A DNA stretch of 64,000 bases from Arsukibacterium sp. UBA5043 (GCA_002415085.1 DIBV01000001.1:186001-250000); one strand, 5' to 3'; numbered from the stretch's first letter, positions 43,765 through 51,906 are shown. Translations and numbers: made by a program. Notes: generated by a model not told the origin, from the letters alone.

Positions 43765-44580
43765 AAAGCCTTGACCAAGCTTGGTTTTTCGGCAAATGTA
43801 ATCGCCAATTTAAGCGTGAAGAGGAAAAATAATGAAATTAGCAGCGTTAATCGTACTGGCAACAGCTTTACTACTGACAGGTTGTGCCCCAGAAGTAGGC
43901 TCAAAAAAATGGTGTGAGCAGTTAGAAAACAAACCCAAAGGCGACTGGAGCGCCAATGAAGCGAAAGACTTTGCCAAACATTGCATATTTCGCTCAGACG
44001 AATAGGCCATGCTAATGCTGGCATAGCGCTGGGATAGCGCACAGCACTGAAAAACATAAAGTAGCCTGAAATGAAGATAACAACTTCTCGCTTAACTATG
44101 GTTTCACTTACCGCAGCCGACTGGCCGTTGTTTCAGGCTTTGCACACTGAGGCTGCTGTAATTGCCTTGTGTTTTGACCCGCCCACTGAGGCTGAGCTGC
44201 AACAAAAGTTTCAGCATCGGCTAACGCCCTGGCATAACGCCGCAGAACATTGGTTGTGTCTTGCCATTATTTTGCGTGAAACAGGGCAAGCGATAGGCGT
44301 AACTGGCTTATGTTTAACCAGCGGTGAAGCAGAGGTGGGCTATCTGTTGTTGCCGCAGTTTTATGGCAGGGGCTTTGGCACTGAATCGCTAATAGCGTTA
44401 GTAGATTGGGCGACAACAACCCAGGGCATTACTAAGTTTAAAGCGGTAGTGACAGAGGGCAATATTGGTTCAGAGCGGGTGCTGGAGAAAGTCGGTTTTA
44501 GTTTGGCTGCAGTAGTACCGGCTGCCCATACCATTGCCGGTAAGCGCTATGCCGATCATATTTATCAGCTGGATGCCTTC
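43765..44580 (+). repeat. Duplicated DUF3012-GNAT module, copy 1
   Basis: From AAAGCCTTGACCAAGCTTGG (43765) to the end of the GNAT gene, this is closely similar to 45428-46237. The homology covers the 67-base leader, the lipoprotein, the spacer and the acetyltransferase. Copies are 1663 bases apart. Confidence 0.9.
43832..44005 (+). CDS. DUF3012 small lipoprotein, copy 1
   Basis: 57 residues. Signal with lipobox LLTGC (Cys18), then the DUF3012 body: APEVGSKKWCEQLENKPKGDWSANEAKDFAKHCIF, with two further Cys. Function unknown. The ATG at 43832 follows GAGGAAAAAT. An almost identical copy (two substitutions by eye) lies at 45495. Directly followed by a GNAT gene; gap 65 bases. Confidence 0.85.
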   Translation: MKLAALIVLATALLLTGCAPEVGSKKWCEQLENKPKGDWSANEAKDFAKHCIFRSDE

Positions 44581-44583
44581 TGA
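44071..44583 (+). CDS. GNAT family N-acetyltransferase (RimJ/RimL-like), copy 1
   Basis: 170 residues. It has the GNAT core: ITTSRLTMVSLTAADWPLF at the start, GEAEVGYLLLPQFYGRGFGTESL (acetyl-CoA loop QFYGRGFG) and GNIGSERVLEKVGF near the end, as in ribosomal-protein or amino-acid acetyltransferases of the RimJ/RimL type. Acceptor unknown. A paralogue with about 20 differences over 168 residues lies at 45734; the central ~40 residues are identical. No strong RBS. Confidence 0.87.
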   Translation: MKITTSRLTMVSLTAADWPLFQALHTEAAVIALCFDPPTEAELQQKFQHRLTPWHNAAEHWLCLAIILRETGQAIGVTGLCLTSGEAEVGYLLLPQFYGRGFGTESLIALVDWATTTQGITKFKAVVTEGNIGSERVLEKVGFSLAAVVPAAHTIAGKRYADHIYQLDAF

Positions 44584-44618
44584 AACTGCCGGCTTGCTAA
44601 AAACCTGAGGCTTAGCAA

Positions 44619-44684
44619 CCAAGCTAATCCAATGTAGGGGCGCATTTTGTGCTCTAACATTTCTGGCAGGGAGCATTAGCTTGG
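44619..44684. repeat. 10-bp inverted repeat, 46-bp spacer, before the toxin gene
   Basis: CCAAGCTAAT (44619-44628) and ATTAGCTTGG (44675-44684), with an inner AATGT/ACATT. Next to it a smaller TTGCTAA/TTAGCAA hairpin (44594-44618) may end the GNAT transcript. It could be a hairpin or the ends of a tiny element. Confidence 0.6.
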
Positions 44685-44742
44685 ATAATTAAATCTCAAG
44701 GTGTACTATGTACATCATTGGTGACTTACAAGGAGGGAAGTT

Positions 44743-45078
44743 TTGATATGGCATGCCATCGAGTTTATTGAGACATCGCTATTTACCAAGCAGATCAAGC
44801 AAATTGCTACTGATGACGAGCTAAGGGTACTGCAACTAGAGCTTATCGCTCAGCCGATGAAAGGCGATCTGATCACAGGTACTGGTGGGCTACGCAAGGT
44901 GTGTATGGCAACTGCTGGGCAGGGTAAAAGCGGCAGCGCCAGGGTCATCTATTTTCTGGCAACGGCAGAAGTTATCTATATGCTGCTGGCCTATGCCAAA
45001 AACGAGAAAGACAGCCTGACTGCAGCTGAAAAAGCTGAGTTAAAGCAGTTAACCAAGTTACTTAAAGGCGAGGTGTAG
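44743..45078 (+). CDS. RelE/HigB-type toxin
   Basis: 111 residues: IEFIETSLFTKQIKQIATDDELRVLQLELIAQPMKGDLITGTGGLRKVCMA, then GKSGSARVIYFLATAEVIYMLLAYAKNEKDSLTAAEKAELKQL. This is the HigB-2-like branch of RelE/ParE toxins (mRNA cleavage at the ribosome), with basic residues R51, K52, R66 where catalytic residues are expected. The start is TTG at 44743 after AAGGAGGG; the nearby ATG (44748) is out of frame. Toxin precedes antitoxin, as in higBA loci. Confidence 0.85.
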   Translation: MIWHAIEFIETSLFTKQIKQIATDDELRVLQLELIAQPMKGDLITGTGGLRKVCMATAGQGKSGSARVIYFLATAEVIYMLLAYAKNEKDSLTAAEKAELKQLTKLLKGEV

Positions 45079-45079
45079 T

Positions 45080-45364
45080 ATGAGTATCTTTAATGATTTA
45101 AAGGATTCTCTGACCGAAGCGGTGGAGATTAAGCAAGGGCGCAAACAAGCAAGCCGGGTAACCCGCTATGAGGTGGCTGATGTTAAAGCGCTGCGTGAAA
45201 GCTTAGCCATCACTCAGGCGCAATTAGCCCAGGCACTGGGTACCAGTGTTGATACCATTAAAAGCTGGGAAAGCAAACGCCGCAACCCAACCGGCCTGGC
45301 CGCCAAAGTGCTGGCCACGATTCAAGACAACCCCGAGTTCTACCACCAACTGGCTGCGCATTAA
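45080..45364 (+). CDS. HigA/NadS-type XRE antitoxin
   Basis: 94 residues. The N-terminal MSIFNDLKDSLTEAVEIKQG resembles NadS/HigA-2, followed by an HTH: ALRESLAITQAQLAQALGTSVDTIKSWESKRRNPTGLAAKVL. It starts one base after the toxin stop. Expected to neutralise the toxin and repress the operon. A good terminator follows. Confidence 0.87.
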   Translation: MSIFNDLKDSLTEAVEIKQGRKQASRVTRYEVADVKALRESLAITQAQLAQALGTSVDTIKSWESKRRNPTGLAAKVLATIQDNPEFYHQLAAH

Positions 45365-45391
45365 ACTGGCTGGTACACCAAACCATCTTAC

Positions 45392-45418
45392 GGGCGCATT
45401 ATTGCGCCCTTTGTTTTT
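45392..45418 (+). terminator. Terminator of the toxin-antitoxin operon
   Basis: GGGCGCA-TTAT-TGCGCCC followed by TTTGTTTTT. Confidence 0.85.
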
Positions 45419-45427
45419 GCAGCAAAT

Positions 45428-46237
45428 AAAGCCTTGACCAAGCTTGGCTTTTCGGCAAATGTAATCGGCAATTTAAGCGTGAAAAGGTAAAATAATGAAA
45501 TTAGCAGCGTTAATCTTACTGGCAACGGCTTTACTACTGACAGGTTGTGCACCGGAAGTGGGCTCGAAAAAATGGTGTGAGCAGTTAGAAAATAAACCCA
45601 AAGGCGACTGGAGCGCCAACGAAGCGAAAGACTTTGCCAAACACTGCATTTTTCTCTCAGACGAATAGGCCATGCTAATGCTGGCATAGCGCTGGTATAG
45701 CGCACAGCACTGAAAAATATTAAGTAGCCTGAAATGAAGATAACAACTTTTTATTTAACTATGGTTCCACTCACCTCAGCCGACTGGCCGTTGTTTCAGG
45801 CTTTGCACACTGAGGCTGATGTCATTGCTTTGTGTTTTGATCCGCCCACTAAGGCTGAGCTGCAAGAGAAATTTCAGCAACGGCTAGCTCCATGGCATAA
45901 CACCGCTGAACATTGGCTGTGTCTTACCATTACCTTGCGTGAAACAGGGCAAGCGATAGGCGTAACTGGCTTATGTTTAACCAGCGGTGAAGCAGAGGTG
46001 GGCTATCTGTTGTTGCCGCAGTTTTATGGCAGGGGCTTTGGCACTGAATCGCTAGCGGCGTTAGTAAACTGGGCGAAAACAACCCAGGGCATTACTAAGT
46101 TTAAAGCGGTAGTGACAGAGGGCAATATTGGTTCCGAGCGGGTGCTGGAGAAAGTCGGTTTTAATCTGGCAGCAATAGTACCGGATGCCCATACCATTGC
46201 CGGTAAGCGCTATGCCGATCATATTTATCACCTGGAA
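45428..46237 (+). repeat. Duplicated DUF3012-GNAT module, copy 2
   Basis: The second copy of the unit at 43765-44580, with the same leader, lipoprotein, spacer and acetyltransferase. Homology ends near the GNAT stop codon. Confidence 0.9.
45495..45668 (+). CDS. DUF3012 small lipoprotein, copy 2
   Basis: 57 residues, lipobox LLTGC, and the same DUF3012 body as copy 1 with two substitutions that I can see (Val8 to Leu; Arg54 to Leu). The ATG at 45495 follows AAAAGGTAAAATA. Both copies look intact, so the duplication is recent or maintained. Followed 65 bases later by the second GNAT gene. Confidence 0.85.
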   Translation: MKLAALILLATALLLTGCAPEVGSKKWCEQLENKPKGDWSANEAKDFAKHCIFLSDE

Positions 46238-46240
46238 TAA
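45734..46240 (+). CDS. GNAT family N-acetyltransferase (RimJ/RimL-like), copy 2
   Basis: 168 residues, paralogue of 44071-44583. The acetyl-CoA loop (QFYGRGFGTESL) and the GNIGSERVLEKVGF motif are unchanged. Differences cluster in the N-terminal third (TTFYLTMVPLTSADW, TKAELQEKFQQRLAPW) and near the C-terminus. This pattern would fit divergence of acceptor specificity or gene conversion of the core. The product is intact. Confidence 0.87.
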   Translation: MKITTFYLTMVPLTSADWPLFQALHTEADVIALCFDPPTKAELQEKFQQRLAPWHNTAEHWLCLTITLRETGQAIGVTGLCLTSGEAEVGYLLLPQFYGRGFGTESLAALVNWAKTTQGITKFKAVVTEGNIGSERVLEKVGFNLAAIVPDAHTIAGKRYADHIYHLE

Positions 46241-46322
46241 ATAGGCAAAACGCAAAACTTGACCCTGTCCATTCTCTTGGATAAAGCGTGGAGCTGGTTC
46301 AAGCGGTAATGAAATTGAAGGT

Positions 46323-46376
46323 AAAAAAAAGCTCAGCAACTAAAGATGCTTTTCTGACGATGGCTTAGTTGAGCTC
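46323..46376 (-). terminator. Terminator overlapping the end of the minus-strand gene
   Basis: On minus: GAGCTCAACTAA pairs with TTTAGTTGCTGAGC, followed by eight T. The 5' arm contains the stop codon of 46365-46850. Confidence 0.8.
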
Positions 46377-46850
46377 TCTCAAATCAGTGGTCCAATTATC
46401 GGGTCGCGTTTCCCTTTCGGAGGTAATTGGTAAAACAGCAGGCAACTCAATCCAGTAAGTATGTCCGTCGCTAGCTTTAATTTGAGCTAGTTCAGTCGAT
46501 ATGTGAAATTCCTTTTGTAATACACCATACACTACAGTGGCTTCACGCAAATACTTGCAATTATTATCAACATCTCTGAACGCCTGCGGATCCTTACTGA
46601 ACGTTCTTTCGATGGCTTGCTGCCAATACTTAATGTCTCTACAAGCAGAACTTCCCCATTTAAAAGTTATGTATTTGGCGGGCGGGAGAATTTCGGCGGT
46701 TTCAATCAATTCTTGCTCTTTTAATTCGCTGAAGCACTTTTTCCTATCGTCTTCATTTTTATAAGCATTACAAACTTTTTCAGCAATGGAGTCATTTGCA
46801 AGTGGCTGAAAAGAAATAAGAAAAGCGAAAAATATTAAGGTGAACCTCAT
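46365..46850 (-). CDS. Secreted protein of unknown function
   Basis: 161 residues with a signal peptide (MRFTLIFFAFLISFQPLA). The mature part has four Cys (EKVCNAY, RKKCFSEL, SSACRDI, NNCKYL), suggesting two disulfides, and a C-terminal strand region (DGHTYWIELPAVLP). No recognised domain. AAGGAT before the ATG. It sits between the second GNAT copy and a remnant of the repeat, is A/T-richer than the core genes, and is the only long minus gene in the accessory block. Confidence 0.65.
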   Translation of the reverse strand: MRFTLIFFAFLISFQPLANDSIAEKVCNAYKNEDDRKKCFSELKEQELIETAEILPPAKYITFKWGSSACRDIKYWQQAIERTFSKDPQAFRDVDNNCKYLREATVVYGVLQKEFHISTELAQIKASDGHTYWIELPAVLPITSERETRPDNWTTDLRELN

Positions 46851-46900
46851 TTGTTAATCCTTAGCTATAAATCATAAAAAGTTGATGATTAAAATACTTG

Positions 46901-47053
46901 TCATAATGCGAATATACAACAACTTGTAGCATCCTGTTTTTGCCAATTACCTTTCACAAAACGTTGTGGCTGTGAGTCAGCCCAGCAGGCACCAATAGCC
47001 GCTGTCAGCGACCGCTCACCTAAAAAGTAAAGCCATACTGCCAATGCGCCCAT
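46901..47053 (-). pseudogene. Possible small membrane protein or truncated gene
   Basis: A 50-codon reading frame starting MGALAVWLYFLGERSLTAAIG and ending before a stop at 46901. Amino-acid composition looks protein-like (a short helix, then CWADSQPQRFVKGNW), but there is no RBS, and an in-frame stop lies in the adjacent repeat remnant. It may be a gene truncated by insertion or recombination at 47064. It lies in the 389-base gap 46851-47239; the rest of that gap shows the repeat remnant and the DUF2806 promoter region. Confidence 0.3.
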
Positions 47054-47063
47054 TGCTATTGCA

Positions 47064-47120
47064 GCAAATAAAGCCTTGACCTAGTTTGTTTTTTCGGTAA
47101 ATGTAACAGCAAATTTAAGT
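47064..47120 (+). repeat. Remnant of the DUF3012-GNAT leader, third copy
   Basis: GCAGCAAATAAAGCCTTGACC is shared exactly with the leader of copy 2 (45419-45439), and the next ~40 bases are similar with substitutions. The lipoprotein gene does not follow. Confidence 0.75.
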
Positions 47121-47239
47121 CAACTAAGCTGTACTGGTGACTTTTGAATGATGTGAATGATGCAGGCAAAAGCTAAGCGTTTGAATCTGTGCAATTGTAA
47201 TGCAAACAGATTTTACTCCAAGGTTTCTTCAGAGGAAAT

Positions 47240-48130
47240 ATGACAAAAAACGAATTTTCCGCAGTTAGTTTAAGTGGTTTGTCGAAACCAATTACGAAGT
47301 TGATTGAATCTATCCAATGTGCGATTGGAACTGTTTATGAGCCTAGAAAAATCAGGAATATAGCAAGAGCAGAGGCTGATGCTTCAATAATAAAGGCAAA
47401 AGCAAAGCTTGAAATCTCTAGCATTGAATCTCGAGCACTGGCTCGTTTAAATCATCAAGAGCTTATACGGCAAGAAAATATTGAATCTATTATTGAAAAG
47501 TCCTTGAGTGAGCTACCCAATAAGGTCTCAGAAGAATTAGCTGAACAAGAGTGGATGATGAATTTTTTTGACAACTGTCAAAATATTAGTAACGAGAGTA
47601 TGCAGTCTGTGTGGGCAAGGGTACTTGCTGGCGAGGTAGCTAAACCTGGTTCATTTTCTGTTCGCACTTTGAATATACTTAAAACACTTCAACAAAATGA
47701 AGCTCAGCTATTTTCAAGGCTGTCTAAATATGTATGGAGATATTCAGACTCATGTGTCGTAATTTCTGTACCTTTTGAAAATGATTTAGGTGTAGGAGGT
47801 GTAGGAGGTGTAGGAGGTGTAGGAGGTGTAGGTGATGCCTTATTAGAATATAGAGATATGTTGGTGTTGCAGACGTGTGGTCTAGTAGAATTAAATATTT
47901 GGGATGGGTATAAAATTTCATCGCGTCGCTTTGAATTAGTTTACTTTGGTGAAAGTTTTGATATTACATTGCCTGAAGAGGAGGCATCACTATCCCTATC
48001 TCCGGTTAATCTAACTAGAGCAGGGCAGGAAATTTTCTCAATTATCCATCAGACTTCGGATTTTGACTACCGCGACAGCTTGTTAGAGTTGTGGAAAGAT
48101 AAGGGAATCACAGTCAGAAAAATGCTTTAA
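47240..48130 (+). CDS. DUF2806 domain protein with a Gly-Val repeat
   Basis: 296 residues, no signal or membrane segment. The N-terminal helical coiled-coil-like region (~30-100) contains ARAEADASIIKAKAKLEI. A DUF2806-type core follows: EQEWMMNFFDNCQNISNESMQSVWARVLAGEVAKPGSFSVRTLNILKTLQQNEAQLFSRL (~102-165), then a GVGGVGGVGGVGGVGD tract (~182-198) from a 9-bp minisatellite, then a beta-rich end. Function unknown. AGAGGAAAT precedes the ATG. A/T-richer than flanking core genes, with its own terminator; likely acquired. Confidence 0.78.
   Translation: MTKNEFSAVSLSGLSKPITKLIESIQCAIGTVYEPRKIRNIARAEADASIIKAKAKLEISSIESRALARLNHQELIRQENIESIIEKSLSELPNKVSEELAEQEWMMNFFDNCQNISNESMQSVWARVLAGEVAKPGSFSVRTLNILKTLQQNEAQLFSRLSKYVWRYSDSCVVISVPFENDLGVGGVGGVGGVGGVGDALLEYRDMLVLQTCGLVELNIWDGYKISSRRFELVYFGESFDITLPEEEASLSLSPVNLTRAGQEIFSIIHQTSDFDYRDSLLELWKDKGITVRKML
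47792..47836 (+). repeat. 9-bp coding minisatellite (GTAGGAGGT)
   Basis: Four exact tandem copies of GTAGGAGGT (47792-47827) and a fifth divergent one. The unit is a multiple of three, so copy-number change alters length, not frame. Confidence 0.95.
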
Positions 48131-48203
48131 CAAGCAAGGATATGCCGTGCCACACTGCAACCTTCTTATACCAACTTTTTAGCAAATCTCCGCTGGTTTT
48201 TTT

Positions 48204-48236
48204 CCACACTCATCAGCAGTAAGGTGTGTGGTTTTT
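48204..48236 (+). terminator. Terminator after the DUF2806 gene
   Basis: CCACAC / GTGTGG arms separated by 16 bases, then TTTTT. 74 bases after the stop codon. Confidence 0.65.
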
Positions 48237-48328
48237 ACAGTGCATATGGACTCTTTAAAGCCAGCGAGACTCGAAAATTGAGTGGGTTTGCCAACTTTTT
48301 GTGCGGCAATTTAGTGAGAGGAATTGGA

Positions 48329-48904
48329 ATGGCTCTTATATGTGCATCATTTGGTATCTCATGGTTGAGACATAATTCATGGTCGCAAACATATGTAGGA
48401 TTGAGGAAATTGGTCAATGAAGTGCTACCAAATGGAACCTCTAAAATAGAGGCAGAAGATGCTGCTTTATGTCAGTTGGCTGTAATCAGTGCAAATCAAC
48501 TAATGGAAATTGCCTTATTTGATTTACTAAAAAGGTATATCAAAGCGCCACAAGGGTTTAATTTATCGGAAAAACTGTACGAAAACTCAGGCTACTATTT
48601 TGCAATTACTGAGTTGTCAGAAAAAGCAGTTGGAAAAATGATAGATCTTAGTAAAGAACCATTCATATCAACAGAGAGGTTGCGTAAAAGACGCAACGCT
48701 ACTGTGCATAAGTCATCTGCGCTCGCAGATATAGCAATGGCCCAATCGGCTTTGTACACTGCTGTCCAAGGAGTTAAAGCACTTTGTGTTCATTTTAACG
48801 AACCTAAAAAATATGACGTATTTCTTAAAGCTTATCCACTAGAAAATGGGTGTTATTTTTCACAAATAGTATTCCCCGAGGATCGGCTTTTAGTCAAAAA
48901 GTGA
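48329..48904 (+). CDS. HEPN-like protein (RNxxxH motif), unknown function
   Basis: 191 residues, mostly alpha-helical, no signal. Near residue ~140 is the motif RLRKRRNATVHK, which fits the RNxxxH (Rx4-6H) ribonuclease motif of HEPN domains. The helices before it (EDAALCQLAVISANQLMEIALFDLL) fit a HEPN four-helix bundle. I start at ATG 48329, which has GAGG 7 bases upstream; the reading frame is open from 48224, but the extra 35 residues start inside the DUF2806 terminator. A/T-rich like its neighbour. Alternative: a non-catalytic HEPN-fold protein. Confidence 0.6.
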   Translation: MALICASFGISWLRHNSWSQTYVGLRKLVNEVLPNGTSKIEAEDAALCQLAVISANQLMEIALFDLLKRYIKAPQGFNLSEKLYENSGYYFAITELSEKAVGKMIDLSKEPFISTERLRKRRNATVHKSSALADIAMAQSALYTAVQGVKALCVHFNEPKKYDVFLKAYPLENGCYFSQIVFPEDRLLVKK

Positions 48905-49001
48905 ATTTAAAATAATTAGAATAAGTAAATCTAATATTTTTAAGTATTAACCGCCAGTTTTACCTTGAAGTAGGTTTGCTTCATTTCCCCAACTTCGATC
49001 A

Positions 49002-49031
49002 TTCGCCTTTCCCGATTACTCCTTGTATAAT
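49002..49031 (+). promoter_or_regulatory. Candidate promoter of ygiQ
   Basis: A perfect -10 TATAAT at 49026-49031, 33 bases before the ygiQ ATG, with a weak -35 (TTCGCC, 49002-49007) at 18-base spacing. Confidence 0.55.
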
Positions 49032-49063
49032 ACGCGCCCTTGCTTCACTCAGGTGCTTAATTT

Positions 49064-51385
49064 ATGTCCACTGCTGCTATCGTTTCCCGCAAATCTGCCC
49101 CTGTAGCACGGATGGCGCCTGAGCGTGACTTATTCTCTTATCCAAAATACTGGGCCGAGTGCTATGGCACCGCGCCGTTTTTACCGATGTCGCGCCAGGA
49201 AATGGATGTACTTGGCTGGGACAGCTGCGATGTGATTCTGGTCGTCGGCGATGCCTATGTTGACCACCCCAGCTTTGGCATGGCGGTAGTAGGGCGGATG
49301 TTAGAAGCCCAGGGTTACCGGGTTGGCTTGATTTGCCAGCCTGACTGGCACAGCAAAGATGACTTTATGCGCCTGGGTAAGCCGAACCTGTTTTATGGCG
49401 TGTCGGCCGGTAATATGGACTCGATGATTAACCGCTACACCGCCGATAAAAAGCTGCGCCACGACGATGCCTATACCGCTGGTGATATTGGCGGCAAGCG
49501 GCCGGACCGCGCCGTTACGGTATACACCCAGCGCTGTAAAGAAGCCTATAAAGATGTGCCGGTGATTATTGGTGGCATTGAGGCGAGCCTGCGCCGGATT
49601 GCCCACTATGATTACTGGTCAGAGAAAATACGCCGCTCGGTGATATTTGACGCCAAGGCCGATATTTTAATTTATGGTAATGCCGAGCGGCCGTTAATTG
49701 AAGTGGCGTACCGGATTGCCAGCGGCATACCAGTCAGTGAGATTCAGGATGTGCGCGGCACCGCGGTGATCCGTAAAGAACCACTGCCTGGCTGGCGCGG
49801 GGTGGATTCCACCGCCATTGATAAAATTGGCAAGATAGACCCGATTTCTAACCCTTACGGCGCCGATGATGTTGGCTGTAGCAGCTATTCTGAATTTGCT
49901 AAAGCCGGGATTGATTTAAGCAAACCGGCTGAAGTAGAGGCTAAGCCGATAATGGTGCAGCCAGCGCGGCAAAAGCCGTGGGAGCAAACCTACGTTAAAC
50001 TGCCGGCATTTGAGCAGGTAAGCGTTAATAAACCGCTGTATGCCCATGCCTCACGGATATTGCACCAGGAAACCAACCCGGGGTGTGCCCGTGCCATTAT
50101 GCAGCGCCATGGCGACCGCCATTTGTGGGTAAACCCACCGGCGTTTCCGCTTAGCACCGAAGAGATGGACTTAGTGTTTGGCCTGCCTTATCAGCGGGTG
50201 CCGCACCCGGTGTATGGCAAGGAGAAAATTCCTGCCTATGAAATGATTAAAACCTCGGTCAATATTATGCGCGGCTGCTTTGGTGGCTGCTCGTTCTGCT
50301 CGATTACCGAACACGAAGGCCGGGTTATTCAAAGCCGCTCGAAAGAGTCGATAATGCAGGAGATAAAGGATATTCGCGACAAAGTACCCGGATTTACCGG
50401 TGTTATCTCCGATTTAGGCGGCCCAACCGCCAATATGTACCGCTTAAACTGTAAAAACCCGAAAGCTGAGCAAACCTGCCGCCGGCCTTCATGTGTATAT
50501 CCGACCATCTGCGAGCACATGGATACTGATCAGAGCCCAACGGTAGAGCTATACCGCGAAGCCCGTAATTTACCCGGCATTAAGAAAGTGCTGATTGCCT
50601 CGGGTGTGCGCTACGACCTGGCAGTGGAAGATCCCAACTATGTGCGCGAACTGGTGCAGCACCATGTTGGTGGCTATTTAAAAATAGCGCCGGAGCATAC
50701 CGAAGAAGGCCCGTTATCAAAAATGATGAAGCCGGGCATGGGCGCCTATGACAAATTTAAAGAAATGTTCGACCGCTTCAGTAAAGAAGCCGGCAAAGAG
50801 CAGTATTTAATTCCGTATTTTATTGCTGCCCACCCGGGTACCACCGATATGGATATGGTGAATTTAGCGCTGTGGTTAAAAGAGCGTGACTTTAAGCTTG
50901 ATCAGGTACAGAACTTTTACCCCAGCCCAATGGCGAACGCGACCACCATTTACCACACTGAAATGAATTCGCTGAAAAACATTAACAAAGCCAATGACGA
51001 AGTGGTGCCGGTACCGAAAGGTGAGCGGCAGCGCCGGTTGCATAAGGCCATACTGCGCTATCACGACCCCAAAGGCTGGCCGCAAATTCGCGAAGCCTTA
51101 ATTAAAATGGGTCTGAGTCATTTAATTGGTCGCAGCAAAGGCTGTTTAGTGCCGGAAGAGAGCAAAGACGAGCAGTTTAAAAAGCCCGGTAAAGGCGGTA
51201 AACCGGCCCTTAGCCGCCATACCGGCTTAAACCCGGCGGCAAAGGCTATTGCCGGCCAACGCAAGCATCAGCCTAAAAAACCGTTTGCCAAAGCGGCCGC
51301 TAACTCATACGGTAACCCGTCCGGCGCAGCTGGCAAGCCGGCAAGCAGCGGTAAACCGAAAGCCAGCCGGCGGGCCAAAGACTGA
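49064..51385 (+). CDS. ygiQ: YgiQ-family radical SAM protein
   Basis: 773 residues. An N-terminal cobalamin-binding-like domain ([42 protein letters not shown]) is followed by a radical SAM core with the cluster motif Cys405-x3-Cys409-x2-Cys412 ([18 protein letters not shown]), a Cys-rich segment ([24 protein letters not shown]) and a basic Ala/Gly/Lys-rich tail typical of YgiQ. The reaction is not established. Its stop overlaps the thpR start (TGATG), so the two are co-expressed. Confidence 0.93.
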   Translation: MSTAAIVSRKSAPVARMAPERDLFSYPKYWAECYGTAPFLPMSRQEMDVLGWDSCDVILVVGDAYVDHPSFGMAVVGRMLEAQGYRVGLICQPDWHSKDDFMRLGKPNLFYGVSAGNMDSMINRYTADKKLRHDDAYTAGDIGGKRPDRAVTVYTQRCKEAYKDVPVIIGGIEASLRRIAHYDYWSEKIRRSVIFDAKADILIYGNAERPLIEVAYRIASGIPVSEIQDVRGTAVIRKEPLPGWRGVDSTAIDKIGKIDPISNPYGADDVGCSSYSEFAKAGIDLSKPAEVEAKPIMVQPARQKPWEQTYVKLPAFEQVSVNKPLYAHASRILHQETNPGCARAIMQRHGDRHLWVNPPAFPLSTEEMDLVFGLPYQRVPHPVYGKEKIPAYEMIKTSVNIMRGCFGGCSFCSITEHEGRVIQSRSKESIMQEIKDIRDKVPGFTGVISDLGGPTANMYRLNCKNPKAEQTCRRPSCVYPTICEHMDTDQSPTVELYREARNLPGIKKVLIASGVRYDLAVEDPNYVRELVQHHVGGYLKIAPEHTEEGPLSKMMKPGMGAYDKFKEMFDRFSKEAGKEQYLIPYFIAAHPGTTDMDMVNLALWLKERDFKLDQVQNFYPSPMANATTIYHTEMNSLKNINKANDEVVPVPKGERQRRLHKAILRYHDPKGWPQIREALIKMGLSHLIGRSKGCLVPEESKDEQFKKPGKGGKPALSRHTGLNPAAKAIAGQRKHQPKKPFAKAAANSYGNPSGAAGKPASSGKPKASRRAKD

Positions 51386-51906
51386 TGACAAGGCTGTTTT
51401 TCTGCCTTAAATTGTCAGAGGCGCAGCAACAACAGGTGCTGGCGTATCAGCAACAGGCGCTTAGCCTGTGTCCGCAAGCCAAAGCTGTCGCCAGCGATAA
51501 CCTGCATCTGACCCTGTTTTTCTTAGGCGAGGTCGATGCACAGCAGCAACTGCGGCTGATTGCTGCTGCCAACACAATTAGCAGCCCGGCCTTTGCGCTG
51601 ACCCTGGATCATCTGGCCTGCTTTGCCAAGCCGGAAATTCTCTATGTTGCCCCCTCGCAGGTACCGGCGCCGCTTACTGCTTTGCAACAGCAGGTTGCTG
51701 CGCTTTGTAAAGCAGAGGGCTTTAACGATATCCATGACACATATCGGCCGCATATTACCCTGGCACGCCATGCTAAATGCTCGCCAGCATTACACCAGTC
51801 GCTGGCACCTGTTACCCTGCAGATTAACCAGTATGCCCTTTATTGCTCTGCCCGCCAGGATGATCGGTTACAGTACCGGCCACTGCATTGCTTTGCACTG
51901 CGTTAA
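51385..51906 (+). CDS. thpR: RNA 2',3'-cyclic phosphodiesterase
   Basis: 173 residues, 2H phosphoesterase (LigT/ThpR family). Both catalytic HxTx motifs are present: H41-L-T-L (NLHLTLFFLGEV) and H123-I-T-L (RPHITLARH). It opens 2',3'-cyclic phosphate ends of RNA. The ATG overlaps the ygiQ stop by one base. Confidence 0.92.
   Translation: MTRLFFCLKLSEAQQQQVLAYQQQALSLCPQAKAVASDNLHLTLFFLGEVDAQQQLRLIAAANTISSPAFALTLDHLACFAKPEILYVAPSQVPAPLTALQQQVAALCKAEGFNDIHDTYRPHITLARHAKCSPALHQSLAPVTLQINQYALYCSARQDDRLQYRPLHCFALR

Noticed and set aside
43702..43917. 71-residue plus reading frame after the LysR gene
   Set aside because: It overlaps the DUF3012 lipoprotein in another frame; the lipoprotein has a clear lipobox and a second copy.
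44748..44760. ATG start for the toxin gene
   Set aside because: That ATG is out of frame with the toxin; TTG at 44743 is in frame with a strong RBS.
47788..47836. Short tandem repeats as a possible CRISPR array
   Set aside because: The unit is 9 bp with no spacers, and it lies in frame inside a protein gene.
43765..48904. Chromosomal integron cassette array (toxin-antitoxin, GNAT and small lipoproteins are typical cassettes)
   Set aside because: I found no integrase and no paired RYYYAAC/GTTRRRY attC boxes at the gene borders; one gene is inverted and the repeat includes coding sequence.
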